A stretch of DNA of 64,000 bases from Streptomyces barringtoniae (GCF_020819595.1 NZ_JAJHNP010000030.1:30002-94001), one strand, 5' to 3'. Positions 1 through 8,400 are shown, counted from the stretch's first letter. Numbers and translations are program-made. The notes: generated by a model not told the origin, from the letters alone.

Positions 1-292
1 CATCCGCGGCCGCTCGCTGCACGACGCGTTCGTGATCGTGGACGAGGCGCAGTCGCTCGAACGGAATGTGCTTCTCACCGTTCTGTCCCGGATCGGCGCG
101 AATTCACGGGTTGTTCTGACCCATGACGTGGCGCAGAGGGACAATCTGCGCGTGGGCCGCTACGACGGAGTGGTCGCCGTCGTTGAGAAGCTCAAGGGAC
201 ACCCGCTCTTCGCGCACGTCACGCTGACCCGGTCCGAGAGGTCCCAGATTGCGGCGCTTGTGACCGAAATGCTGGAGGACGGCCACATCTGA
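1..292 (+). CDS. PhoH-family protein, C-terminal fragment (5' end outside window)
   Basis: The frame is open from the left edge and reads IRGRSLHDAFVIVDEAQSLE, the Walker B block of PhoH-family ATPases. It continues to LTHDVAQRDNLRVGRYDG and ends with a helix before TGA. About 97 codons are visible, so the PIN-like N-terminus and Walker A are missing. Actinobacterial PhoH2-type proteins join a PIN ribonuclease domain to a PhoH ATPase and are thought to act on RNA; that function is family knowledge and cannot be checked on this fragment. The gene reads toward the SLT-domain gene but is separated from it by 400 nt, so co-transcription is uncertain. Confidence 0.85.
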   Translation, partial: IRGRSLHDAFVIVDEAQSLERNVLLTVLSRIGANSRVVLTHDVAQRDNLRVGRYDGVVAVVEKLKGHPLFAHVTLTRSERSQIAALVTEMLEDGHI

Positions 293-693
293 CCCCACCC
301 GCACGGCAGTTGGCGCCGTCCGGCAAAGGCCACGAGCCTAGCCGGGCGGCGCCTCGGCGTGTGGAGCTTTCCGAAAATCCCCCGGGCCAAACGGGATGTG
401 AGCTTTCACACGCAACACAGAATTGCCACCCGGCGTCCGGTTACGGCAGAGTCTCAGTCCTGTCAGGCCCCGCATACGACACACCTGTACCGCCAGCGGT
501 ACAGCACCACAGAAGCACCACCAACTCCATAGAGTTCGTCGTATGCCGCCCGAGCACCACGCGGCGCTCCCCGCAGGGGGAGTTGCCCACCGGGCCCGCG
601 CCTCCCGTGACCCCGCAGTTGGGAGGCCAGTGTCAAGGGGCACGATTGCGTCCGCCAGGGTCACCGAAGCGGGCGATGCTGGAAGGAAACCGT
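293..693 (+). other. 400-nt non-coding leader/promoter region before the SLT-domain gene
   Basis: No convincing gene lies here: the open frame that runs through it has no ribosome binding site and poor codon bias. It holds two short inverted repeats with the same GAGCTTTC core, exactly 36 bp apart (near 364 and 400), and a G/C-rich stretch able to form several hairpins between about 540 and 660. Long regulated leaders are known in front of Streptomyces cell-wall hydrolase genes (c-di-AMP riboswitches). I looked for the conserved ydaO blocks and did not find them, so no riboswitch is called. Confidence 0.5.
363..411. promoter_or_regulatory. Paired inverted repeats with shared GAGCTTTC core
   Basis: GGAGCTTTCC (363-372) and TGTGAGCTTTCACA (397-410) share the 8-mer GAGCTTTC with centres 36 bp apart. 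The second has perfect 5-bp arms TGTGA/TCACA around GCTT, which resembles a contracted Crp/Fnr-type half-site pair. This is a plausible operator for the downstream hydrolase gene; the binding protein is unknown. Confidence 0.35.
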
Positions 694-1392
694 GTGAGCC
701 GGATTTCGGTCCGGGGATTCGCAGTGGCCTCGGCCACCGCGGTCACCGCCGTCGGAAGCGTCGTCGGAGTTGCCTCGGGCAGCGTCGCGCAGAACAACAA
801 CGACGCCGAGGCGACGGCAGCCGACACCACGCTCCTCGCCGACATACCCGCGGGTCAGCAGGCCCAGGTCCAGTCCGCGTCGCTGACGCAGCAGGCCGAC
901 GCCCAGGCCATCGCCGCGGACACGAGCGCCAAGAAGGACGCCGAGGAGGCTGCCCGCAAGGCTGCCGCCGAGACCGCGGTCGCCAAGAAGGCGGCGGCCG
1001 AGCAGGCGGCCAAGCAGGCCAAGGCGCGCGCCGAGGCGAAGTCCGCGGCCAGCCGCGACAGCGCCCGCGACTCCTCGAGCTTCCCCGTCCAGAGCAGCTA
1101 CAGCGTCGCGCAGATCCAGGCGATGGCGCGCCAGATGGTGGCGTCCGACCAGTTCCAGTGCTTCAGCAACATCGTGAACAACGAGTCCAGCTGGAACTAC
1201 CAGGCGGTCAACGCCTCCTCCGGTGCCTACGGTCTCTTCCAGGCTCTCCCCGCCGGCAAGTACGCCTCCGCCGGCGCCGACTGGCGGACCAACCCGGCGA
1301 CCCAGATCAAATGGGGCCTCAACTACATGAACGACCGGTACCACAGCCCCTGCCAGGCCTGGTCGTTCTGGCAGGCCAACCACTGGTACTAG
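694..1392 (+). CDS. Secreted transglycosylase SLT-domain protein
   Basis: A 232-residue protein predicted to cleave peptidoglycan outside the cell. Residues 1-30 are an export signal ending in an Ala/Ser-rich stretch. Residues 60-125 are an Ala/Lys/Glu-rich coiled segment. The C-terminal 95 residues are a lysozyme-like SLT domain with the catalytic Glu in NNESSWN (Glu164), followed by GAYGLFQALP and a tail rich in aromatic residues. The GTG at 694 was chosen because GGAAGGAAA lies 4-12 nt upstream and the signal peptide then starts cleanly; an in-frame ATG at 676 lacks such a site. A strong hairpin terminator follows. Such proteins in Streptomyces act in germination and growth; this gene's own role is inferred. 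Confidence 0.85.
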   Translation: MSRISVRGFAVASATAVTAVGSVVGVASGSVAQNNNDAEATAADTTLLADIPAGQQAQVQSASLTQQADAQAIAADTSAKKDAEEAARKAAAETAVAKKAAAEQAAKQAKARAEAKSAASRDSARDSSSFPVQSSYSVAQIQAMARQMVASDQFQCFSNIVNNESSWNYQAVNASSGAYGLFQALPAGKYASAGADWRTNPATQIKWGLNYMNDRYHSPCQAWSFWQANHWY

Positions 1393-1418
1393 GCCCGTCG
1401 GCCACTCAACCTCGCGCA

Positions 1419-1444
1419 GCCCCTCCCGGTCCTTAGGGAGGGGC
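1419..1444 (+). terminator. Rho-independent-type terminator after SLT gene
   Basis: A 9-bp G/C-only stem (GCCCCTCCC / GGGAGGGGC) with an 8-nt loop is followed by TTT, 27 nt after the stop codon of the SLT gene. Confidence 0.8.
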
Positions 1445-1490
1445 TTTCGCCCTGTACGGTCGTACCCGGGAACCTCCAGGGGGAGCAGAG

Positions 1491-2861
1491 GTGGCGAGCA
1501 CGCGGGGACGCGGGGGAAGAGGACGGATCATGTCGCGAGTGCCAGGGTGGCTCGGCAAGCTCGGTGCCGGTCTCACCGACATCAGCGAACGCCTGGACGA
1601 GCGCCGCGCGGAGGTGGAGCGCGAGCACGCCCCGGACCCCTCGGACACCCCGCCGACCCCGCCGCAGCCCGCCGCCCCGGACCCCGGAGCCGAGGCCGCG
1701 GTACCCGCACCCCGCCGGCCCGCGCCGTCGGCCGGACCCCGCCCCGACCCCGCCGAGGCCGTGCCCTGGGGAGTGCGGGTCGCGGCCGAGGCCGGCTGGC
1801 GCATGCTGGTCCTCGCCGGCACCCTCTGGATCCTGATGCGGGTCATCAGCGCGATCCAGCTGGTGGTGTTCGCCTTCGTCATCGCCCTGCTTGTCACCGC
1901 GCTGCTGCAGCCGACGGTCGCCCGGCTCACCCGGCGCGGAGTGCCGCGCGGCCCGGCCACCGCGCTCACCGCGATCAGTGGGTTCGTCGTCATAGGGCTG
2001 ATGGGCTGGTTCGTGACCTGGCAGGTCATGGAGAACATCGACACGCTCTCCACCCAGATCCAGTCCGGCATCGACGACCTGCGCGACTGGCTGCTGAAGA
2101 GCCCCTTCCACGTCACCGACAAGCAGATCAACCAGATCGCCAAGAACCTCCGCGAGGCGATCGGCGCCAACGCCGACCAGATAACCTCCGCGGGCCTGGA
2201 GGGCGTTCAGGTCATCATCGAGACCCTCACCAGCATCCTGCTGGTGTTCTTCTCGACGCTGTTCCTGCTCTACGACGGCAGGCGCATCTGGGAGTGGTTC
2301 CTGAAGCTGGTGCCCGCCGCGGCCCGCCCGGGCGTGGCCGGTGCCGGCCCGCGCGCCTGGCGCACCCTGACCGCCTATGTGCGCGGCACGGTCCTGGTCG
2401 CTCTGATCGACGCGATCTTCATCGGTATCGGCATCTACTTCCTGAACGTGCCGATGGCCGTTCCGCTGGCCGTCTTCATCTTCCTGTTCTCGTTCATCCC
2501 GCTCGTCGGCGCGGTCGCCTCGGGCGCGCTCGCGGTGATCGTGGCGCTGGTGACCCAGGGCGTCTTCACGGCCGTCATGACCCTGCTCGTCGTCCTCGCG
2601 GTCCAGCAGATCGAGGGCCACGTCCTGCAGCCGTTCATCCTCGGCCGCGCGGTCCGCGTGCACCCGCTCGCCGTCGTCCTCACGGTCGCCGCCGGTGGCA
2701 TGGTGGCCGGCATCGGCGGCGCGGTGGTGGCCGTACCGCTGGTGGCGGTGACGAACACCGTCGTGGGGTACCTGCGCGTGTACTCCGAGGAAGTGGCCGC
2801 GAGCAGGAGCCGGCCGTCAGCCGTAGAGGACGACCAGGGAAGCGAGCAGCAGCACGGCTGA
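1491..2861 (+). CDS. AI-2E/UPF0118-family membrane transporter
   Basis: A 456-residue polytopic membrane protein. The first 100 residues are soluble, rich in Arg, Pro and Glu. About eight hydrophobic segments follow from residue 105, with a long amphipathic stretch (residues 185-250) between the second and third segments. This matches the UPF0118/PerM-like family, whose members have been linked to export of AI-2 or to ion/proton exchange, so the substrate is unknown. GTG at 1491 follows GGGGGAG by 5 nt; an ATG at 1530 behind GGACGG is an alternative and would remove 13 residues. The last 45 bp overlap the convergent gene on the other strand. Confidence 0.8.
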   Translation: MASTRGRGGRGRIMSRVPGWLGKLGAGLTDISERLDERRAEVEREHAPDPSDTPPTPPQPAAPDPGAEAAVPAPRRPAPSAGPRPDPAEAVPWGVRVAAEAGWRMLVLAGTLWILMRVISAIQLVVFAFVIALLVTALLQPTVARLTRRGVPRGPATALTAISGFVVIGLMGWFVTWQVMENIDTLSTQIQSGIDDLRDWLLKSPFHVTDKQINQIAKNLREAIGANADQITSAGLEGVQVIIETLTSILLVFFSTLFLLYDGRRIWEWFLKLVPAAARPGVAGAGPRAWRTLTAYVRGTVLVALIDAIFIGIGIYFLNVPMAVPLAVFIFLFSFIPLVGAVASGALAVIVALVTQGVFTAVMTLLVVLAVQQIEGHVLQPFILGRAVRVHPLAVVLTVAAGGMVAGIGGAVVAVPLVAVTNTVVGYLRVYSEEVAASRSRPSAVEDDQGSEQQHG

Positions 2862-3287
2862 GGCCGCGAGCGCCGGGATCTGGTAGCGGCTCCACGCGGC
2901 GAGGGCGAACGAGGATGACCAGGCCCCGCCCACGAGGGCGACAGCCCACCAGACGGCCGTCGTGTCCGCGGCCGCGAGAGGGATCGGCGCCAGCACCAGC
3001 GTCGGTGGGACGACCGCGAGCCGTGGCCTGATGCCCAGCCGCTTGTAGACGACGAGCAGCACGGTCAGCGAGACGGTGAAGACGAGGGGCAGCGCCGTCA
3101 GGTTCCATCCGGTGAAGCAGAGGGTGTCGGTCGTCCGGCAGAGCCGGTCGCTGTGCTGCCCGGCCCATGAGAGGTAGGCCCGGGCGCTGGTGGCCAGCAC
3201 CGCTCCGGTGACGGCCGCGCCCAGCACGCGCGGCAGGACGGACCGTGGCTCTGTGCGGGGCTCGGGTTCGGTGCGGGGGGTGGTCAT
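2817..3287 (-). CDS. Four-helix membrane protein of unknown function
   Basis: A 156-residue protein with a 20-residue hydrophilic, Pro/Glu/Arg-rich N-terminus, then about four hydrophobic segments (near residues 21-40, 62-80, 90-130 and 138-156). Two cysteines (CRTTDTLCF) lie in the first external loop. I do not recognise the family. Its 3' end overlaps the 3' end of the convergent UPF0118 gene by 45 bp with no terminator between them, so the two transcripts would be partly complementary. It lies downstream of the SGNH-protein gene on the same strand, but a strong terminator separates them. Confidence 0.65.
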   Translation of the reverse strand: MTTPRTEPEPRTEPRSVLPRVLGAAVTGAVLATSARAYLSWAGQHSDRLCRTTDTLCFTGWNLTALPLVFTVSLTVLLVVYKRLGIRPRLAVVPPTLVLAPIPLAAADTTAVWWAVALVGGAWSSSFALAAWSRYQIPALAASAVLLLASLVVLYG

Positions 3288-3312
3288 GCCTGCAGCCTTT
3301 CGTAGGCAACGG

Positions 3313-3346
3313 CCGGGGGCCTGAGTACCGATACTCAGGCCCCCGG
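3313..3346 (-). terminator. Strong terminator of the SGNH-protein gene
   Basis: A perfect 15-bp inverted repeat (starting CCGGGGGCCTGAGTA) with a 4-nt loop lies 37 nt past the stop of the large secreted-protein gene and upstream of the small membrane-protein gene. Confidence 0.8.
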
Positions 3347-3382
3347 GTCATTCGTCCGTCACAGCTTCCGATCAGTCATCGG

Positions 3383-6300
3383 TCACGGCTTCCGAAGTGT
3401 CTGCTCCAGGGTGTCCGCGTAGATGCGGGCCCCGGCGATCTTCGGGTGGAGGGTCTGCATGGACGCCTTCGGGGCTTCGGTGTCCGCCTTCTCCCGCCCG
3501 TTCTCCACGATGGCGTTGATGGTCTCCGGACTGCCGCAGGCGGCCTTGCCGTCGAAGTTGGTCCGCGGGTCGGCGAAGACCGCCCAGGTTCCGGCGTCCT
3601 GCTCGGCGGCGCCCTTCATCTCGGTCGCGAGGTCGTCGGCCAAACCGCGTACCCAGTCGTTCTCGACGGTCTCGTAGGCGCCGGGGAAGCAGCTGTGGTC
3701 CTTCTCCACCAGGCGCGGGTAGCCCATGAGGACGACCTTCGCGTGCGGGGCCTGGGTGTGGATGGCCTTCAGCGTCAGGGCGATCTGCGGCCGCACGGAG
3801 TCGTGCAGCCACTTCGGCGCCCAGTCCTTCAGGGGCCCGGTGGTGCCGCCCGTCGACTTGCCGGTCGCGGGGTCGATGTTGTCCAGCTCCGAGTACGGGC
3901 AGGTGGTCGTCTGCGGGTCGGCCAGGTCGATGCACTTGCCCATGACGTCGCTGAAGCGGGCGTCGTTGCCGCCGATGCTGAGCGTCACCAGGGTGGTGTT
4001 GTCGTCCAGGTACCCGGTGTCGATCTGCGGCAGCTCGCCGGACTGGGGCTGGTTGAGCACGTTGTAGGTGCGCGCCCCGGAGCAGGCCACGAAGTGGTAG
4101 TCCATCTGCGGGTCAAGGCTGTCGGCCATGGCACCGATGGAGCTGGAGTATCCCGGCAGGGTCGCCTGCCTCGACCACGCCAGCTTGGAGCGGTGACACT
4201 TGTCGATCTGGTTGTCGTCGATCTCGTCGGGGTGGTCGGTCTCCGGGTACAGGTCGGAGCCGTTCGGCCCGGTGACCGCTTCACCCGAGGAGTAGGAGTC
4301 GCCCATCGCGACGACGAAATTGGCCGGCTTGGCCGCGAGCGGCTGGAAGGCGACCGCACCCCAGGCGATGTCCTCGTCGCCGGTTCCGTCCTTGGTCGTG
4401 TTCGACAGCTCGACCCGCGGGGTGCCGGTGAAGTGGAACACGCCCAGGCTGACCCATCCGCCCGCGCGCTGGAGCACGACCCGCTGGTGGTGCCGGCTGT
4501 CCGTGCCCTGCACGTCGTACGTGGCCTGCCGGGTCTGTGCGCCGGTGTCGGGAAGGTGGACCAGTACGCGCGCCCAGTTGAGGCTCTGGCCGAGGGTCCA
4601 GGTGCCGTCGATGGTCATGTAGCCGTTGGGGCCGCCGAAGTGGGCGGTGTCACGGGTGTGGGTGTACCAGTAGTGGCCGCCGTAGCCGCCGCCCACCGAG
4701 TGCAGGTCGGCCTTCGCCTCGTAACGGCCTTCCGTGCCGGGGTTGAACGAGAACTGGAAACTTCCCGCGGACTTGGCCGTCCCGCACTCACTCCAGGTCG
4801 GCGTTCCGTCCGGGACGGAGGTGACGACCTTGGCGCCGGTCGGGGCGGTGCACACCGGCGTACCGTTCTGGAGACGGTAGCCGCGCTGCGGTTCCGGCAC
4901 CAGGGTCTGGTACTTGATGTTCTCGTGGCCGCAGGTCTGGCTGCAGTCGGACTTCCAGGTCACATTGGGCTGGTTCCACCAGTACTGCGCGTAGCACTCG
5001 GCGTCCGGGCACTTCGGCGGCGTGTTGGTGTCGCAGTTGTTCTTGGAGTTGCAGAACGCGTCGAGCGACGGCGTCACGTGCACCCGGTTGTAGCGCGCGC
5101 TGCCCTCGTACAGGTACGGCTGGTCCGTTCCGTTCCAGTAGGCGGGACGGAAGCCGGCGGAGGAGAAGCCGGACTCACCCGGCCAGTCCTGGCGGCCGGA
5201 GGTGGCGTAGGAGTAGCCGGTGTCGATGGACCAGGCGGCCCAGCCCATCACCTTGACCTCGTACGGCCAGTCCTGCGGATGCGCCGCGTCCTTGACGGCG
5301 TAGGGGTCGACGTCCGTGTTCATGAACGGATGACCCCAGCCCTTGGCGTAGATCGGGTTGGCGGGGTTGTTGTACCAGCCCAGGCCCCAGTGCCCCGCGT
5401 GCTTCCCGGCCTCCGAGGGAGGGTTGAAGCCGAGGTTGTAGTTCCAGACGGCGGTGAACCAGTTCTCCACGTAGGCGGGGTCGTCGTTGTTGACGGTGAT
5501 CTTCTGGCCGTCCTTGTGGACCTCGTTCCACTTGTCGGCGAGGATCTTCAGGGAGGCGGCGATGTTCGTCGCGTAGTCGATCGCGACGAGCTTCTGCAGG
5601 GCAGGCTTCAGGCTGGTCTCGCCCGGCTTCTCGTGACCGGCCAGCCGCATTCCGTCGGTCACCTGGCCGACGCCGTAGCCGCAGTCGGACTTGTCCCAGT
5701 TGATCTGCCAGTAGGCGGCCGGGTCGTTGGGGTCGGCCTTGTGGCCGTAGTAGCCGTCGACGGCGGCCAGGGGGTTGCCCATCTGCCCGGGGATCGATCC
5801 GCCCTCGGCCTGCCACAGGTTGGACTCCTGGGCCATGATGCCGAGGAGCACGTTGACCGGGATCCTGCCGTCTCCGGTCAGTTTCGGCAGCGGGAACAGC
5901 GCCTGCGGGTCGACGGTGCCGGCGCCGGCCTGGTCGCGGTATCCGCCCTGGCGGATGTAGCTCGCGCTCAGATCACCGCGCACCGCCATGCCGGCGGCCC
6001 ACTCGACCTGGTTCGGGGTCGGCTGCAGTGCCTGCACCTTGAGGTCGTTGCGGGACACCGCGCACCAGCGGTCGTCGTCGGTCGGGGAGCTCACGGTCAG
6101 GCCCGCCTTCGAAGCCCCCTTCGACCGGTGCGTCCCGGCGGCCGTGGCGAGGACCGGGGAGGGATTGTTCCCCGTGCCGTCCACGGCGTCGTGCTGCACG
6201 CTCTGCGTCAGCTTGGCCCCGGTGGCGGTGGCGATGCTGGTGACCGTCACCGGCTTGTCGCCGTCGTCGGCGGGCGTCGCCGTCCGCGAGGCGGGTTCCG

Positions 6301-7399
6301 CGGACTTCGTGAAGCCCTTGCCGGCGCCCTTGATCTGCGTCAGGCCGGCGTGCACACCGGGGGTGAGGACCGGCTCGATCGCGAGACGGCCGTGCGAGGA
6401 CACATCGGTGCCGGCCGGGGCGTCGAGGCGGGTGACGCCGGTGCCCGCGGTGGCGGGGGACCCCTTGGGGTGGCCGGTGAGGAAGACCCTGCCCGACTCG
6501 CCCTGCATGAGGTCGAGGTCGCCGAGCCTGCCCGAGGCGATGGCCTTCGGCCTGCCGCTGCCGGTGAACAGCTTGGCGTGCGCCGCGGAGTCGCCCTTGC
6601 GGTCGAGGAAGGCGATCCTGCCGTCGGCGGCGGGCCGGATGTCGAACGGGGCGCCGTCCGCGTCCGCGAGGTTCTTCACCCTGCCGGAGCGGTCGAGGTG
6701 GACCAGGCGGCTGCCGAGCGCGGCCACCGTGCCGTCCTTGACCGGAACCGCGCTGGTGATCTCGCCCCGCGCCGCGGCCGTACCCGAGGTCTTACCGGAG
6801 ACATCCACGGTGATCACCCGCGTCCGCGTGCTCGCGGGGTCGTTCATGTCCCGGAAGGCGGTGAACGCGGCTTGGTGCGTCGTGGTGTTGCAGGACGGGT
6901 CGAAGTAGGCCAGCGACGCGGTGAACGGGAGTTTCTTCACCTTCCCGTTCGTCAGATCGACGATGGCGGTGAACGCGCCGCCCTGCATCAGGTCGGGCTT
7001 GTTCGTGAACGTGCGCGGCGCGTAGACGACGGCCGCGTGCGTGTGGTCCATCAGGCACTGGTTGCCGATCCAGGAATCCGCCGGCATGCCCGGTTCCGAC
7101 AGAACGGCGACCGTCTTCCACTCGTACGCCTTGTTGCTGTCGGCGACGAGGAGGTGCAGACCGTCCGCGTCGGCGGCCGCGGTGACGGCACGGTCGGGAC
7201 TGCTCTTCCAGTCCTTGCCGAGCTTCTTGCCGGGATTCGCTATCAGGCTGGGAGGCACCGGCGCGGTGGGGCGGGCGGAGGGGTGGGCGGAGGATCCGGG
7301 TGTGGCGCCCGCGGGTGCCGCCTGGAGCAGACCGCCGGTCACAGCGGCGCAGGCCACAAGGGCCACCAGGGGCGCGCGAGTTCGTCTCTTCGAACGCAA
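3383..7399 (-). CDS. Giant secreted protein: SLT-like segment, golvesin-like domain, SGNH/GDSL esterase
   Basis: A 1338-residue exported protein. Residues 1-35 form a signal peptide (KRRTR, hydrophobic core, APAGA). Residues 50-400 are repetitive and propeller-like. Around residues 510-720 a lysozyme-like segment carries IMAQESNLWQ (candidate catalytic Glu near 525) and GYGVGQVTDGMRLAG. A Cys-rich stretch (about 790-870) leads to a golvesin/Xly-type beta domain (about 880-1015). The C-terminal 310 residues are an SGNH hydrolase with GDSYSSGE (Ser near 1033), SIGGNDARF and a terminal HPK (His near 1316). The start is a TTG preceded by GGGGAAATC. A joint wall-lytic and ester-cleaving role is inferred from the domains; substrates are unknown. 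Confidence 0.8.
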   Translation of the reverse strand: MRSKRRTRAPLVALVACAAVTGGLLQAAPAGATPGSSAHPSARPTAPVPPSLIANPGKKLGKDWKSSPDRAVTAAADADGLHLLVADSNKAYEWKTVAVLSEPGMPADSWIGNQCLMDHTHAAVVYAPRTFTNKPDLMQGGAFTAIVDLTNGKVKKLPFTASLAYFDPSCNTTTHQAAFTAFRDMNDPASTRTRVITVDVSGKTSGTAAARGEITSAVPVKDGTVAALGSRLVHLDRSGRVKNLADADGAPFDIRPAADGRIAFLDRKGDSAAHAKLFTGSGRPKAIASGRLGDLDLMQGESGRVFLTGHPKGSPATAGTGVTRLDAPAGTDVSSHGRLAIEPVLTPGVHAGLTQIKGAGKGFTKSAEPASRTATPADDGDKPVTVTSIATATGAKLTQSVQHDAVDGTGNNPSPVLATAAGTHRSKGASKAGLTVSSPTDDDRWCAVSRNDLKVQALQPTPNQVEWAAGMAVRGDLSASYIRQGGYRDQAGAGTVDPQALFPLPKLTGDGRIPVNVLLGIMAQESNLWQAEGGSIPGQMGNPLAAVDGYYGHKADPNDPAAYWQINWDKSDCGYGVGQVTDGMRLAGHEKPGETSLKPALQKLVAIDYATNIAASLKILADKWNEVHKDGQKITVNNDDPAYVENWFTAVWNYNLGFNPPSEAGKHAGHWGLGWYNNPANPIYAKGWGHPFMNTDVDPYAVKDAAHPQDWPYEVKVMGWAAWSIDTGYSYATSGRQDWPGESGFSSAGFRPAYWNGTDQPYLYEGSARYNRVHVTPSLDAFCNSKNNCDTNTPPKCPDAECYAQYWWNQPNVTWKSDCSQTCGHENIKYQTLVPEPQRGYRLQNGTPVCTAPTGAKVVTSVPDGTPTWSECGTAKSAGSFQFSFNPGTEGRYEAKADLHSVGGGYGGHYWYTHTRDTAHFGGPNGYMTIDGTWTLGQSLNWARVLVHLPDTGAQTRQATYDVQGTDSRHHQRVVLQRAGGWVSLGVFHFTGTPRVELSNTTKDGTGDEDIAWGAVAFQPLAAKPANFVVAMGDSYSSGEAVTGPNGSDLYPETDHPDEIDDNQIDKCHRSKLAWSRQATLPGYSSSIGAMADSLDPQMDYHFVACSGARTYNVLNQPQSGELPQIDTGYLDDNTTLVTLSIGGNDARFSDVMGKCIDLADPQTTTCPYSELDNIDPATGKSTGGTTGPLKDWAPKWLHDSVRPQIALTLKAIHTQAPHAKVVLMGYPRLVEKDHSCFPGAYETVENDWVRGLADDLATEMKGAAEQDAGTWAVFADPRTNFDGKAACGSPETINAIVENGREKADTEAPKASMQTLHPKIAGARIYADTLEQTLRKP

Positions 7400-7520
7400 A
7401 GGAGATTTCCCCGTCTTCGGTCGAGTTGCTTCCGCGCCCTTCAGGGCACGGCGAAAACCCCTCCGCCGGGGCGAGACAGTCAGCCGGGGCGGACGGGAGT
7501 CAGGTGGGAATCAACGCGGC

Positions 7521-7551
7521 GGGACCCCACGCGTGAGTGTCGTGGGGTCCC
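7521..7551 (-). terminator. Terminator of the SapA-like gene
   Basis: A perfect 11-bp inverted repeat (GGGACCCCACG / CGTGGGGTCCC) with a 9-nt loop lies 24 nt beyond the stop codon of the SapA-like gene and separates it from the SGNH-protein gene. Confidence 0.75.
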
Positions 7552-7575
7552 GGTTCACGGCCGATGCGGCACCTG

Positions 7576-8118
7576 CTAGTTGCAGTTCGTGGCGTCCGTG
7601 ATGTTGTTGACGAGCAGCGGCGCCGAGCTGGAGGTGGAGGAGCTCATCAACGACGTGACCGTGCCGCAGCCTCCGTGGTTGCGGTAGACGGGTCCCGCGT
7701 ACTGGGAGTAGACGCCCGCGTCACTCGCGCAGCCCTCCGCGGTGTAGTTCGAGCAGAGCTTGATCTTCATCCACTTCGCGCCGGACGCGTTGTTGTCGAG
7801 GATGGCGCACGTGGGGGCGTCGTTGCTCGCGGGGTTGTTCCCCTTCACGTAGACGAAGAGAGTCGCGAAACGCCGGGCGTCGGGCAGCTGATCCGCCTTG
7901 TAGAGGGCGTAGCCCGTGCCGCAGACGGTCGCGCCTGCCGCGGCAGCGGTGGGATGGGCCGCCGCGATCGCCTTCGTGTGCTGGTCGGCCTTGACCGAGA
8001 TGCTGGGAACCGGCTGGTCGGCGGCGGCGACCTGCGGAGCGGTCACGCCGAGGGCGCCGAGGCCGGCTGCGGCTGCGGCGAGCACCGTTCGTGCCGAGAC
8101 ATGGCTGCGCATGGACAT
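7576..8118 (-). CDS. Secreted protein resembling spore-associated protein A (SapA)
   Basis: A 180-residue exported protein. ATG at 8118 follows AGGGGGA by 5 nt, and the longer frame upstream has no such site. Residues 1-33 are a signal peptide ending AAA before DQPVPS. The mature part has six cysteines and the blocks VCGTGYAL, TLFVYVKG and YSQYAGPVYRN. As I recall it, S. coelicolor SapA shows the same order of VCG-GY, a beta strand, and YAGPVY with a C-terminal Cys. SapA is a small protein found on spores with no known activity, so function remains open. A terminator follows directly and the gene is probably monocistronic. Confidence 0.6.
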   Translation of the reverse strand: MSMRSHVSARTVLAAAAAGLGALGVTAPQVAAADQPVPSISVKADQHTKAIAAAHPTAAAAGATVCGTGYALYKADQLPDARRFATLFVYVKGNNPASNDAPTCAILDNNASGAKWMKIKLCSNYTAEGCASDAGVYSQYAGPVYRNHGGCGTVTSLMSSSTSSSAPLLVNNITDATNCN

Positions 8119-8357
8119 GGGGATCCCCCTGAAAAGCGTGCAAGCAGCCGCCGGCGGAACGCGGTTCGGCGGCTGAAATGTGGTCCCCGGGAGCCAATCA
8201 GATCGCCTCGGTGACTGTCGATCAGCTATTCGACGATGAAGCGGGGAGTTGGATTCCGTTATGACTCTACGCGTGTGAATCTTCTTCGCCCGAGAGGAAG
8301 AACCGGGCAATCGTTCGACCTCTTGTTCACTCGCCGTCTTCGGCCCCGAGTGGCTGA

Positions 8358-8371
8358 GTGGTGCATACCAC
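8358..8371. promoter_or_regulatory. GTGGT-GCAT-ACCAC palindrome
   Basis: A 14-bp inverted repeat with perfect 5-bp arms and a self-complementary GCAT centre. It lies about 240 bp upstream of the SapA-like gene and beyond the ahpD terminator. The form suits a GntR/TetR-type operator, but no cognate regulator is adjacent. Confidence 0.3.
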
Positions 8372-8400
8372 ATGGATTTCAGGGCGCCGGAAACAGGCGA

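Noticed and set aside
310..693. ydaO/c-di-AMP riboswitch in the SLT gene leader
   Set aside because: The conserved purine-rich and CGTCAGCTAACC-type blocks of this riboswitch could not be found in the leader.
3245..7579. A 1444-codon open frame on the plus strand
   Set aside because: It is antisense to the SGNH-protein gene, rich in Arg, Gly and Val with no domain sense, and arises from the high G/C content. Several other long antisense frames (for example 23364-24878 and 58490-62173) were left out for the same reason.
8341..8372. tRNA-like D-arm sequence GAGTGGCTGAGTGG
   Set aside because: No acceptor, anticodon or T-arm pairing could be built around it.
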